From Cercospora beticola (lineage: Eukaryota > Ascomycota > Dothideomycetes > Mycosphaerellales > Mycosphaerellaceae), in NCBI RefSeq assembly GCF_033473495.1, contig NC_088936.1:1240001-1304000 (forward strand): a stretch of DNA of 64,000 nt, given 5' to 3'. Under the pieces are notes generated by a model. The model was given only the letters and a program-made list of their open reading frames with translations. It did not search any database and was not told where the DNA came from. The position numbers and the translations under genes were made by a program. Below are positions 32,837 to 43,337 of the stretch, piece by piece. Each line of letters starts with the position of its first letter. Positions within the stretch are counted from its first letter, which is position 1.

Positions 32837-33349
32837 TTACCTCCACAGCCTCCTACCATTGAACGCGCCCCCACGTGTGCTAGAGTGGTTGTCACAAGTC
32901 GAGGTCCGCGCATTCACACACTTTTGTCTCCTCGATCGTCGTCTGCAGGCGATCAAAGCTTGTGTGAGGATGTTCCCGGTCGTCGTCTTCGGCAGGTCCA
33001 GTTTTGACATCACCTTGCTCAATTGTTCCTGAACTCTCTGAAATCCGCCTTGTCGCAGAGCCGCTCCTTGTTCTGCTGCCTCACTCAAGCTTGGTTGTAA
33101 CGAACCCGCACCGCCATCACCATCGCCATGCAGCCCGCGGAGCGTGTGACCTGCAGCTGACGACAGACCCGAAGGACAAACTCGGTGTCCATACCACTTG
33201 TGACGAACTGGCGCCCCGAGGATGCCGGGGTATCCGCGAAGCGCTGTAGCAGTCACGAAGTTCTGCTCTGTCATCGAGCTGCATTGCAGACCAGTCTGTG
33301 CGAATAATGTGGCTCCTACCGCTCCGATTAGAGTCGCCTGCCATGGCAA
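32837..33349 (-). CDS. Possible small protein (170 aa), weak
   Basis: An uninterrupted frame begins MPWQATLIGAVGATLFAQ, which could be a membrane or targeting segment. It continues with a Gly-rich stretch (GLHGDGDGGAGS) and an amphipathic helix (EAAEQGAALRQGGFQRVQEQ), and ends very basic. It sits just upstream of SMC4 on the same strand, in a spacer that would otherwise be empty. No family is recognised, another minus-strand frame overlaps, and the basic tail looks non-coding. A spliced form using only the first 120 residues is possible. Weakly supported. Confidence 0.22.
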   Translation of the reverse strand: MPWQATLIGAVGATLFAQTGLQCSSMTEQNFVTATALRGYPGILGAPVRHKWYGHRVCPSGLSSAAGHTLRGLHGDGDGGAGSLQPSLSEAAEQGAALRQGGFQRVQEQLSKVMSKLDLPKTTTGNILTQALIACRRRSRRQKCVNARTSTCDNHSSTRGGAFNGRRLWR

Positions 33350-33510
33350 GGCGAAAGGTTGCTTCTAATTCTTTGCCGTCTTTCCGCTCTTTATTACATG
33401 TCACGCTTCTGAAGCTTGAGAAAGGCGTGTTTTATCTCATCACGGCATCGAAAGCTGAAACAGGATTAAACCACAGGTCATAGCGCAGAGTTTCTTGACA
33501 GGCAGCTATG

Positions 33511-33519
33511 ATATAAGGG
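33511..33519 (+). promoter_or_regulatory. TATA-like box of the SPT small-subunit-like gene
   Basis: Reads atataaggg about 90 bp upstream of the ATG at 33,608. Confidence 0.4.
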
Positions 33520-33607
33520 CTCCGCCCTTCGTGCCGTGACTATCGTTGGCGATCATCATCACTTACAAGACTAGAACTCGAATACAGCCATAAACACCGG
33601 GAGAGAA

Positions 33608-34006
33608 ATGGGCACCTACACACCGGCAACTTTTCCTCGGCGACCCAAGAACAGCAACGTCTTCACAGACACATACTATCATTGGCAACTGGCATACTAC
33701 CGATATGAAGTCCATACTGGACTTTATGTCATGTCCTCGTGGGAGAAGATCGCATTCAACCTCGTAATGCTCTCGCTGCTGGCGTTATGTTTCGCTGCAG
33801 TATACTACTGCCTACCACGAGCCGCGATCAAGTCACTACAACGGCTGGCCTACTACGCTACTGGGACATACAGGATGGCATCGTCGCCTATACAACCTGG
33901 GCCTGACATAGCGCAACGCATCATACATGCAAGTGGAGAGGCTGTAGCAAGCTTGGGCAACAACGGCATCGCCGCTCTGAACGCGAGCATGTCACTCACG
34001 CCTTGA
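33608..34006 (+). CDS. Serine palmitoyltransferase small-subunit-like membrane protein
   Basis: Single exon, 132 residues. The central part, YRYEVHTGLYVMSSWEKIAF followed by a hydrophobic span (LVMLSLLALCFAAVYYCLP), matches the SPT_ssu-like pattern: an amphipathic stretch, a W-E-K motif, one membrane helix, then a basic Tyr-rich end. Small subunits of this kind (fungal Tsc3/ssSPT) stimulate serine palmitoyltransferase, the first step of sphingolipid synthesis, in the ER. The family call is by pattern and length; sequence identity to characterised members cannot be judged here. The C-terminal 45 residues look disordered. Confidence 0.75.
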   Translation: MGTYTPATFPRRPKNSNVFTDTYYHWQLAYYRYEVHTGLYVMSSWEKIAFNLVMLSLLALCFAAVYYCLPRAAIKSLQRLAYYATGTYRMASSPIQPGPDIAQRIIHASGEAVASLGNNGIAALNASMSLTP

Positions 34007-34759
34007 GACAATCCATCACGATCGCAAACCTTGGAAACATATACAAAGCAGTTCAGAACGCTTGGTACAATGCAGTGACAAGAGCAAGGATCCCAGAGAT
34101 ATCGATATCGACTTGAATCATCTCACGACGCCTTGCGATTCTTGGTCTGGATGTGACCGAGGCCTTCACACGACAGCGTTATACAAACGTACAAGGAAAC
34201 GCTATCAAGACTTGTGGACAACTTTGCTAGCGAGTGAATACTGAGTGCTTCAGCATAGGAGGGAAGCGTAGAATTTTTGATTGCTGGCGATTTTTTGCTT
34301 CACGCGAATACCCATCACGATGCAGATGCATAATGATCACCGAGATATTACTATTGACAAACTCACTGAACACATTACATGCTTCATCATCGGACATGTT
34401 TCGTCGTGTTTCTGCATACTGACCGCTTGCTTCGATCGTAACTTGTAACCCACGATCGTCTGATAGCCTTCTGAGACAGACCTGACGTCTCGAGAGAAAG
34501 GGCTCTGACGTCGTTTTCGATCAGCAACTTCTGACAGTTTCCCTGGTTGTTTCTTGTCCGCCTGTATCCGACCCGAGTGATCGGAGCAGGGGTCTTGTTG
34601 CACCTTGCTGAAGCTCTTCTCGTCATCACAACGCGATCTTAGACAACGAAGGACGCGTTTTTGCGCGCGGATAATGTGAACGCCAGAAGTCGAAGCCTGT
34701 ACAGGCAGTTGACTTGAAACTATCCGGAACTGTGCCTAAGCATTAGGCTAGTCATCGCA
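34007..34759. other. Intergenic region
   Basis: Between the SPT small-subunit-like gene and the flavoprotein gene. No gene or RNA seen; short frames on both strands have no motif. Confidence 0.5.
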
Positions 34760-36501
34760 ATGAAGCTCTCCGTCTCGGCGTATGGCCTCTGGGCATTCAG
34801 CTTCGTCGCGGCTCAGCGTGTACAGCAGCCACTTCAGCAGGAAACTGTCTCTGGCAAGCCGGTTCAAGTAGCCATCATCGGTACAACCTCCCAGACTCCG
34901 CTGCACCTCACACTCAGCTAATACCATCACCACAAGGCGCCGGCGCAGCAGGCTCATCCGCCGCTTACCATCTCTCTCAATACGCCCACAATGCCTCTCT
35001 TCCCATCAACATCACCATCTTCGAGTCCAACTCCTACATTGGCGGCCGCAGCACCACCGTGACAGCGTACAACCTCACGACAACCGAGCTCGATGCCCTC
35101 TCCTCTCCACACCACTACTCCACCGAACTCGGCGCCTCAATCTTCGTTGCCGTTAACCACATCCTCGTCAACGCTGTGGAAACCTTCAACCTCAGCACCT
35201 CTGATGACGACCTCGACAACCCGAAAGGCCACCTCGGCCAAGAAGTCGGAATTTGGGACGGCAACACCTTCGTCCTCCAACTCGACACATCTCTCTTCAA
35301 CGGCTACTGGACCATCGCCAAACTTCTCTTCCGCTATGGCCTCGCTCCCATCCGGACGTACAGGTTGACAAAATCCGTCATATCCAAGTTTCTCAAAATA
35401 TACGACGCTCCCATCTTTCCGTTCGAATCTCTTACGGCCGCGGCGCAAAGTGTGGGGCTGTCAGCTGTGACAGCTGCGACGGGGGAGCAATACCTACGAG
35501 AGAATGGCATATCGGCGGCATTCGCGAGGGAGGTGGTACAGGCGAGCACGAGGGTGAATTATGCGCAGAATCTGGAGTACATTCATGGATTGGAAGCTAT
35601 GGTCTGTATGGCGACCGAAGGAGGTGCCATGAGAGTGCAAGGTGGGAATTGGAGAATATTCGAGGAGATGGTGAAAGCCAGTGAGGCCCATGTGAGGTTG
35701 GGGGAGAGGGTGAGTTCTGTCACAGAGAAGAGAGACGAGAAATATATGATATCGGTCATCGACGGGGATGCGGGCGAAGAGCAACAGCTGTTGCAGGAGG
35801 AGAGAGATGATGGAACAGCGTTTGATCACGTCGTGGTTGCTTCTCCGTGGCAGTATGCGGACATCGATTTTGGGGTGTTCCCCGAATTCCGCCTGCCGGA
35901 CAAGATCCCCTACGTGCGACTGCACGTTACGCTGTTCACAAGCCCTCACCTGCTTGACCCGGAATACTTCAATTTACCGAAAGACCAAGCCGTTCCCCAA
36001 GCCATCCTCACGACTCTTCCGGACGGCGAACCCGCCCATACTGGTCCGGAGGGCGTTGGCCACTCTGCCTTCTTTGCCATTTCCCTCTTACGTCCACTCA
36101 CAAACCCCAAAACTGGAAGAGAGGAATACTTATACAAGATCTTCTCGCCAAAGAGAATATCAGATGAATATCTCTCAGAGATCCTCGACACGGAGCATAG
36201 TACCGACAATGGTAGCGCGGAAGCTCCATTCGGTAACAAGGAGAATGTAACTTGGATCTATCGCAAGATCTGGAACTCGTATCCTTACGAGACGCCACGC
36301 GTGGCGTTCGAGGACGTACAGCTGTCGAGGAATGTCTGGTATACTGGAGGCATGGACAATTTCATCAGTACGATGGAGACGAATGCTTTGATGGGGAAGA
36401 ATGTCGCGAAGTTGATTGTTGATGCTGAACAGAGTAAAGCCGAGAGAAGGATGGGCATGCAAATGGAGGAGGACATGAAAGCAAGGAAGCAGGATTTGTG
36501 A
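34760..36501 (+). CDS. Prenylcysteine oxidase-like flavoprotein
   Basis: Two exons, 34760-34880 and 34937-36501, joined over a 56-bp intron; 561 residues. A signal peptide (MKLSVSAYGLWAFSFVAAQ) is followed by the FAD-binding Rossmann motif, split by the intron: VAIIG joined to GAGAAGSSAAYHL, then the acidic strand end ITIFESNSYIGGRS. The downstream region (HYSTELGASIFVAVNHILV, and near the end VWYTGGMDNFISTMETNALMG) matches the prenylcysteine lyase/oxidase family, which cleaves the thioether of prenylated cysteine to give free Cys and an aldehyde, in vacuoles or lysosomes. Length and order fit the family. Several N-glycosylation sites are present. Confidence 0.9.
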
Positions 36502-38009
36502 GGTCGATGGATGTGGTGACGCTGGGCATATGATTTACGAATTACATGATAGAATGGGTATCAATGGAATTGATTGCACGAGAGCGCTTCTCTCTTGTTC
36601 GACTGGCCCTGTCTTGTTTATGTTCACCGCATTGGCGACATGGTACAGTATGCAGGGTCCATGGAGTGTAAACCGAAGCCAGAGAAACTCCGACGTCGTG
36701 TGATTGCTGTTCCTGAGCAGCTCGCTATGAAGGTTCTATGCAAAACAAATACACCGCGCGTATCACGAGCGTGGACGATGCGGAATGCGGATGCGGAGGA
36801 TAGCGTTGCTTGTCGACGGCGCAGCTTCGATCATGCCAACGATATGGCAGTCAGGAAGTCGGTGTTCGAGCTGCTGTAGCTTCCTTGGCAGTTTGATGTA
36901 TTCGAAACGCTTCTCTATCAGCTTGTTTGATGGAACTCAACGCCGTTGACCGCTTCACAAGTTCTTGACCGGAGAATGTAGTCAATGCTGGATTCACTTT
37001 GAGCGTGACACCACGTTGATGTGCTACGATCCAGCCCAGCGTTCCGTGCTGAAACGCCACAGTGTTCGTATCAAGGCACGCGCGTACGGCAAAGTCTCCC
37101 GCATCGATTGGCACGAATAGTTCCGACATAAGCGTACACGCAATCGCAGTCTGCGCGATGCTAGATCAAATGCGACTTCGTACAGCAGCATACTTTGATA
37201 CAAACATGATGAAGTGCTTCTTTCGCGTGGTTGTCGGCAGTTTTAATCACCAGGTGTGGGACAAAATTGGGGAATCGGACCCTAGTTAGTGGACTGCGCC
37301 TGCACTTGGCACCGGCCCTAGTTCCAGACCATGGTGAGACCTCATCTTCGCTGCTCACCACCGCCATAAGAACTGGAGATGGGCATCCAACTCCAGCAGA
37401 TCTGAGTTTGACCAGTGCAGATAGCCGTCAGTCTCCGTCAGATATGTTATCGAGTGAGAACGGGAAAGAAAGACGGACAGCATACGAAAGGAGACAGCCT
37501 GGTGAGAGTGGTGGCCTGCCCGGAATCCCCGATTCGATGCGTGAACCTTCATTAGCTTCGCATTCGGCTTGGCGCGGTTGGGATGGTAGGGCCATCGCGA
37601 AAACCGGCGCCTGCTTCTCTCTCCGCAAAAACAACAACCACCTGAGCATTGAGCGAAACCTGGCCTCGAGGACGACACTGCGCTGTGTTGCATCCGATAC
37701 CGAATTCGGAGCATACCTTGGACGACAACTCCCTCTTTCGTACCTGGATCGGCGTTTTGGCGCGGCCGCCCCGGATCGCGGCGTGGAAGTCTAGGCAGTG
37801 AGGCACGCTGAGCCACGCGAGCGAGCTGCTGCTGTCAGCTGGAGTACTGCACCGCAGTTGCGACAGCACGAACACTTGCAATTGCTCTGCATCATGCAAG
37901 GCGCGAGTGCAGTGCAATCCGACATCTCGACATGAGTCCTGGCACTTTAGGACTCCACTCCATCCACCCCATTCGCCCGCGGCATCTCCAAAGCTGGTCG
38001 TAGCGCGCT
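36502..38009. other. Intergenic region, about 1.5 kb, upstream of the histidine kinase
   Basis: Long promoter and leader region of the SLN1-type kinase. A 187-codon plus frame at 37,231-37,794 overlaps two minus frames and has neither motif nor credible composition, so no gene is called. Confidence 0.45.
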
Positions 38010-41000
38010 ATGCGCCTCTCCATACGCCATCAACTTGCGCTTCTTCTGGTCTTCTCCTCCGTGGTAGGACTGGCCGCGCTCGCCATAGCGACATGGATCA
38101 CCAATCACAATTTCGTCCTGGACGTCACGGCCTCGCGGCTACGCACCACCGCCGTGCTCAAGGCCGCGCAGATTGCCTTCAACCTGGAGCTCATGCAAAC
38201 AGCGGCCACCTTCCTCACCACCAGGACGATTATCCAGTCAGCTCTGGAGCGCTACAATGATGGCTCGAACACGACTGTCGAGAATTGGGCCGATGCTGCT
38301 ACAGATTTATCAGCGACCCTCGGAACTGTTGGGCCTCTGACCAATCCTCTAGTCCTCCAAGCTCAAGTCTTTTCGAGGAATATCTCGGGTCCCGCGGGAT
38401 CCGCGAGCGTTCTGAATAGCACCGGCACCGGAATCAACATCGAACTTCCTTGGAAGGATCCGCAAGGCAATCCCGTATTTTTGGGCGATAGCCAATATGG
38501 CTACCCTTCCGCATTGTACCCGAACTTGACAGTCACCCAGACTGGGAGCGGCGCTGCGACCAACTACAGTGCCACCTACAATGGTCAATCATTAGGCCTG
38601 GCGTCAACACTCATTCTCGGCCCTGTTTCGGTCAACGACACCTTTGCGTTGCTTTCACTTACGCTGCCAATTGTAAACAAGGCTACTGACGATGATATTT
38701 TGGGCTGGGTCACTGTTTTGACCGACGCCAGACTCATTCGTCTGGTGCAGCAAGATCAGCGAGGTCTGGGAGATACCGGACAGACATTACTTATCGGACC
38801 CACCAATACCACCAACCACTTCCCTCGTGGCGTCATCGGTAACGAAGAATTGGCTACCCAGGCTGATGTTCAATACTTGATCCCGCTGAACGTTACCGTG
38901 GCATCTCGCCACCCAAACCGGACCGCAGGAGCTCCCAATCCACCTTTCAAGGCAGGCGCATATCCTGCTGTCGAACGTGCCATTGTGGAGGACAACAGAG
39001 GCATTGATGATGTCAACAGTATGTTGCGGACGCACAATGAAGCTGACCACAGCGTCTCTGTGAGTTACTCGGTCCCTCCCACGACTTTGGTAGATTGGGT
39101 CGTGATTGTGGAGCAGTCTAAAAGCGAGGTCTGGAAACCGATCAACCATCTCAGAGTCATTATCCTCGCGTGCTTATTCGCAGTCATGGGGTTCTGGTTG
39201 ATTGTATCATTTCCGCTTGCGCACTGGGCAGTGCTGCCCATCATCCGACTACGTGCCGCGACCGAGCAGACGACGGACCCACCAAATAGTGCAGGATCGT
39301 CTGATGACCTGAGTCGCAGCTGCAAGACGGGAGATGCGAAATCTTGCTATTCGAATCGTGTGCACGGGAGACGTGCTGGTCTGATAGAGACCATCATTCG
39401 CTGGAGAGGTCAACGCCGTGGAGGACTTCGCATTGAGTCGAGGGACGACCAGCGCTTTCGAATCCCGGGCAAAGTGCCAGAGAAGAAGAAAATATGGATC
39501 CATGATGAAATGACCGACCTGATCAAGACCTTCAATGAGATGACCGATGAGCTGTATCTGCAGTACTCCAAACTCGAGGAGCGCGTGCGACAACGGACCA
39601 TCGAGCTCGAACACAGCAAGAAGGCTGCCGAAGCAGCAAACGAGAGCAAGACTCTCTTTGTCGCGAATGTCAGTCACGAACTCAAGACTCCTCTCAATGG
39701 TATCTTGGGCATGTGCGCTGTGTGTATGGAGGAATCAGACCCGAACAAACTGAAGCAGTCACTGGGAATTATCTTCAAGAGCGGAGATCTACTCCTCCGG
39801 ACGCTCACAGATCTGCTCACCTTCAGCACCAATCAGGTCGGCACTCAAGTTCTTAAGTTAGACGAGAAGGAATTCTACCTTCGTGATTTGGAGTCGCAAG
39901 TCATAGCGATTTTCGGCGAGCAAGCCAAAGAGAAGAAGGTTCATCTGAGCGTGGTATTTGAAGAGATGCCAATGGAGCGATTCTCGTCACCGGATCAACC
40001 GCAGCTCAAAGAACTCCCTCTGTTTGGTGATATCCACCGTATGCTGCAGATTGTGATCAATTTCACTTCGAATGCTCTCAAATTCACCCCACCGGATGGC
40101 AGCGTGACAGTAACACTCCGGGCACTGAAGGAAGAGCCGCCCAGACGGCAATCACTAGATGCCCAGCCAGTACGGTTCTCGCCCGGACATAAAAGCCAGA
40201 ACTCGCAGCCTGGAACATCTCCCGATCCGAAAGGCACTGCGAACTTCATCAACCCTCGGGAATTGCCCCACGAGCGATCGGAGTCTCCGCCACCTGGATA
40301 CGATATGTATATCGAGCTAGAGGTCAAAGACACAGGCCCCGGCATCCCAGACGAGCACAAGCGGACCATCTTCGAGCCCTTCGTGCAAGGCGATGCTGGT
40401 CTGAGCAGGAAGCACAGCGGCACGGGTCTTGGACTGAGCATATGTTCGCAGCTGGCAAGTCTGATGCGAGGCTCCATCAAATTACGCAGTAAAGTGGGCA
40501 CCGGAAGCACTTTCACTGTCAAGCTACCACTTCGATGTGTTACTGGCAGGAAGAGTGCACGCAGTTCGCTATCACGGAAGTCATCACACGAGGTCGCTGC
40601 AACTGAGGGGCAACAAAGTGTGCGGGTCCCAACCATATCTAGCATGACGGCTCAGCACTATAACTTTCCACCTACCATACCGGCAGTAAGCGTATCTCCT
40701 GCATCAAATGGGTCGCCGCCGCCACTAAACAGCACTCCGTCCTCGCAAGCCAAGACTATCAGCAAAGCGGGCAAAGACGTCAAAGCCAGCAAAGAGGCCA
40801 AGCATGACTTCAGCAAAGTGAGGATACTGGTTGCTGAGGACAATAAGGTCAATCAGCAGGTCATTGTGAAGATGCTGGAGCTGGAAAAAATCTTCGACGT
40901 CACCATCGCAGGCGACGGACAGGAAGCCTTGGATCTGGTGAAGACGAACTCAAGCCCAAGCGAACGCACAAATTCATCTACAGGAGACGACTCGTCGACA

Positions 41001-41480
41001 CTTGTAGAAGATTCTTCGACTTCATCTACTTCTCCAAGGCCAAGAACTCCTTATGACCTCATCTTCATGGATGTCCAGATGCCAAATATGGATGGATTGA
41101 CTTCCACGAAGCTGATCAGGCAGTACGGATATGCGGGACCTATTGTGGCACTCACTGCATATGCGGAGCAAAACAACGTCGACGGCTGTTATCAAGCAGG
41201 CATGGACTACTTCCTGGCCAAACCGATCAAGCGACCACTGCTGCGCAAAGTCCTGACGGAATACTGCGCGCCCGCACCCAATGAGGTTGGCAGTCCCGTG
41301 GGCAGTGCATCACGACACATTGCGACAGATTCGCAGAGCACGGCCGGACTTGACACAAAAGACCCACCCTCTACGCCGTCTCCTTCCGAAGCGAAAGAGA
41401 CGCGCGAGGGAATAGAGATGAGCCACGTCGAGAATGGCCACCTCCAGGTCCAGCATCCCACGAGCCCGCCGGCTGTGTGA
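38010..41480 (+). CDS. SLN1: Hybrid sensor histidine kinase, SLN1 type
   Basis: Single exon, 1,156 residues. Osmosensor-type kinase at the plasma membrane that feeds phosphate through Ypd1 to Ssk1 and so controls the Hog1 MAPK path. Membrane spans lie at about 8-28 and 382-404 and enclose a large outer loop with many N-glycosylation sites, as in fungal group VI kinases. A HAMP-like/coiled-coil stretch (DEMTDLIKTFNEMTDELYLQ) leads to the H box NVSHELKTPLNG with His556. Then follow an N box (NFTSNALKFTPPDG near 685), G boxes (DTGPGIPDEHK, SGTGLGLSI), and a receiver domain with DLIFMDVQMPNMDG and phospho-Asp1021. The Ser/Pro-rich linker before the receiver and the acidic insert within it are typical. 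The tail is Ser/Pro/Glu-rich. Confidence 0.95.
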   Translation: MRLSIRHQLALLLVFSSVVGLAALAIATWITNHNFVLDVTASRLRTTAVLKAAQIAFNLELMQTAATFLTTRTIIQSALERYNDGSNTTVENWADAATDLSATLGTVGPLTNPLVLQAQVFSRNISGPAGSASVLNSTGTGINIELPWKDPQGNPVFLGDSQYGYPSALYPNLTVTQTGSGAATNYSATYNGQSLGLASTLILGPVSVNDTFALLSLTLPIVNKATDDDILGWVTVLTDARLIRLVQQDQRGLGDTGQTLLIGPTNTTNHFPRGVIGNEELATQADVQYLIPLNVTVASRHPNRTAGAPNPPFKAGAYPAVERAIVEDNRGIDDVNSMLRTHNEADHSVSVSYSVPPTTLVDWVVIVEQSKSEVWKPINHLRVIILACLFAVMGFWLIVSFPLAHWAVLPIIRLRAATEQTTDPPNSAGSSDDLSRSCKTGDAKSCYSNRVHGRRAGLIETIIRWRGQRRGGLRIESRDDQRFRIPGKVPEKKKIWIHDEMTDLIKTFNEMTDELYLQYSKLEERVRQRTIELEHSKKAAEAANESKTLFVANVSHELKTPLNGILGMCAVCMEESDPNKLKQSLGIIFKSGDLLLRTLTDLLTFSTNQVGTQVLKLDEKEFYLRDLESQVIAIFGEQAKEKKVHLSVVFEEMPMERFSSPDQPQLKELPLFGDIHRMLQIVINFTSNALKFTPPDGSVTVTLRALKEEPPRRQSLDAQPVRFSPGHKSQNSQPGTSPDPKGTANFINPRELPHERSESPPPGYDMYIELEVKDTGPGIPDEHKRTIFEPFVQGDAGLSRKHSGTGLGLSICSQLASLMRGSIKLRSKVGTGSTFTVKLPLRCVTGRKSARSSLSRKSSHEVAATEGQQSVRVPTISSMTAQHYNFPPTIPAVSVSPASNGSPPPLNSTPSSQAKTISKAGKDVKASKEAKHDFSKVRILVAEDNKVNQQVIVKMLELEKIFDVTIAGDGQEALDLVKTNSSPSERTNSSTGDDSSTLVEDSSTSSTSPRPRTPYDLIFMDVQMPNMDGLTSTKLIRQYGYAGPIVALTAYAEQNNVDGCYQAGMDYFLAKPIKRPLLRKVLTEYCAPAPNEVGSPVGSASRHIATDSQSTAGLDTKDPPSTPSPSEAKETREGIEMSHVENGHLQVQHPTSPPAV

Positions 41481-42211
41481 GACACTATTTCTCCTTCTTC
41501 TCTATGATATTACTTTTTTTTTTGGCGTGTTTTGTGACATTTAGCGCTGGCGTTGGGGGAAAACATAGACGCTCAGGAAAAGAGCTGTCGTTGTGCTCGA
41601 GCACATGGGTATATACATATCTATTTCTGTGGGTGGAGGTTTATTACGGCGAGATCTTTCACGATCATCGAAAGAAAAGCGGCGATAGTGTACGAAAACC
41701 GAACAGACGTTGCTAAAAGCAAATTTTGCTGCCATAATGCGTTGATTACACGCTGTAGATCGTGGCTTCTCTAGAGCTGAATGCGACCTCATGACCACGG
41801 CGGCAGTGCGGTGAGCACAATGACTTGTGGCTAGCTGTACGACTGAAATGTGGCTAGCTGAGGATTTTGAGCTGCGAGCTTGTGCTTCTTTGCGTCGTTG
41901 CACAGGATGCAATAGGCTTTAGGGCTGCATCGACCCATGCTCCAGCCCTGATTTAGACCCGTCGTGTGAAGCGCTAATAGCTATCTGGGCTGTGAGAAGC
42001 AAGCCACATTGGCTTCGATTGACCCCACTATGCTTGTAGCAAGCCAAAGCTGAAAGAGAGGGAGGAATGTGTATAAATGCTGCGGGTTTCTGAGAGTGAG
42101 AGGATGGAAACTTGCATTCCTTGAAAAGCTGCAAGTCGCAGTGATACGACATTCTTGAAAGAATATATATACATACATTGCTCTTGACGAACCAAGCTTG
42201 ACCACAACACA
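41481..42211. other. Intergenic region
   Basis: Contains a T-run just after the kinase stop codon (about 41,511-41,524) and, toward the right, the promoter of the DJ-1/PfpI gene with a TATA-like box. No gene seen. Confidence 0.5.
42072..42078 (+). promoter_or_regulatory. TATA-like box of the DJ-1/PfpI gene
   Basis: The sequence gtgtataaatgc lies about 135 bp before the ATG at 42,212. A second A/T alternation (atatatatacat) follows near 42,165-42,178. Confidence 0.45.
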
Positions 42212-42958
42212 ATGGCTCAACAGCAACTCCAAGTTCTCATTCTAGCCTTCCAAGGCCTCAATATCCTCGACCTTTGCGGTCCATCTGAAGTCTTTGCCAA
42301 CTTCGCTCTTGGACCCAAAGCTTTCAAAATCACCATTGCTGCCTCTCAAGAGCTCGTAACAAGCTTCGAGGGCCCTACTGTCCAACGCCATCGTTCCTTG
42401 AAATCTCTGTTGGAGTCATCTTCGGATCCTCAGTATCCCCTTCGCCCATTAGAAAAATTCGACCTCCTCGTCATCCCAGGCGGTCCAGGAGACAAAGTCC
42501 AAGCCGCAATCGACCGCGACCCAGACCTCCTCAGAATCATCAAAAAATGGTCCGAAATCTCCCGCCCTTCCCCAACAGACTCCTCCAACCCTTGGAAAAG
42601 TCGTCAACCTCTCCTCTCCATCTGCACAGGCGCCGCATTCCTCGGCACACTCGGTCTCCTCGGAGGTAAAACTTGCACGACCCATTTCGGGTATATTCCG
42701 ACTTTGGAGGGAATTTGTAAGAAAGCTGGTAAGGAAGCGAGTGTGGAGAGGAAAAGATTTGTTGACGCGGGGGAGACGAGTAATGGAATGAGGGTCTTGA
42801 CGAGTGGCGGGATTAGTTGTGGGATTGATGCTAGTTTGTGGATTGTGGGACAGTTGGTGGGGTTGGAGGAGGCGAAGGGGGTTGCGAAGATGATGGATTA
42901 TAGGTGGGTGTTTGATAAGGAGGGGGAGGGAAGTGTTACGGAGGGGGAGGTGGTTTGA
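42212..42958 (+). CDS. DJ-1/PfpI family (class I glutamine amidotransferase-like) protein
   Basis: Single exon, 248 residues. The fold is seen from VLILAFQGLNILDLCGPSEV (first strand with an acidic pocket residue), then FDLLVIPGGPGD, and the nucleophile elbow LLSICTGAAFLG with Cys138. A later motif, VLTSGGISCGIDASLW, matches the isonitrile hydratase/ThiJ-like branch seen in many fungi. Such proteins act on small substrates or as stress-response hydrolases; the actual reaction is unknown. No targeting signal, so probably cytosolic. Gly/Glu-rich end. Its TATA-like box suggests regulated expression. Confidence 0.9.
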   Translation: MAQQQLQVLILAFQGLNILDLCGPSEVFANFALGPKAFKITIAASQELVTSFEGPTVQRHRSLKSLLESSSDPQYPLRPLEKFDLLVIPGGPGDKVQAAIDRDPDLLRIIKKWSEISRPSPTDSSNPWKSRQPLLSICTGAAFLGTLGLLGGKTCTTHFGYIPTLEGICKKAGKEASVERKRFVDAGETSNGMRVLTSGGISCGIDASLWIVGQLVGLEEAKGVAKMMDYRWVFDKEGEGSVTEGEVV

Positions 42959-43337
42959 TGGGCTTTTGATAGCTTCGAGTCAGAGTGTTCAAGTAGAGGG
43001 CAAAAATATGGAAGAGGAGTAGAGAAAGGAATGAGAAAAAAAGGCAGGTGTAGTAAGTACGTACCAACTAGCACTCGAACCGTTGACCTGCGCGTGACTT
43101 GCGGGGCTCTCACGCGCAAAAAGCAAAAACAAATCGACCGCACTCTATACGTGTGGCTCTGCCGAAATTCGACGATTTGCGAGTCGACTTGTTAGGTAAG
43201 CACGTTTGCTTGAGATATATGAATGTCAGTTGTCGCCGCATAGACTTCAGCCTTCTCTCACTACTTTGCTACTCGGACGAGTTTGGGAGTCGGGCTGTTC
43301 TCCTTGCGGTGAATTTGCAGAGGAATGCCGCATGCCG
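42959..43337. other. Convergent intergenic region with a hairpin and B-box-like stretch
   Basis: Holds a perfect 8-bp inverted repeat (gcgcgtga...tcacgcgc, about 43,090-43,117). Next to it, on the minus strand, is ggttcgagtgc, which resembles a tRNA B box, followed by a T run. No cloverleaf can be folded, so no RNA gene is called. Otherwise nothing. Confidence 0.4.

Larger units (their letters stand above)
32721..33607. other. Divergent spacer between SMC4 and the SPT small-subunit-like gene
   Basis: Holds both promoters, a 14-bp tandem repeat and one doubtful minus-strand frame (each listed separately). A TATA-like atataaggg at 33,511-33,519 lies about 90 bp upstream of the plus-strand ATG at 33,608. 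Confidence 0.5.

Noticed and set aside
37231..37794. 187-codon plus-strand frame upstream of the histidine kinase
   Set aside because: No domain or plausible composition and overlapping frames on the other strand; more likely leader sequence.
43065..43120. Possible minus-strand tRNA (ggttcgagtgc B-box-like plus nearby T run)
   Set aside because: The T stem does not pair, G61 replaces the required C, and no acceptor or anticodon stem can be drawn; only a short hairpin is real.
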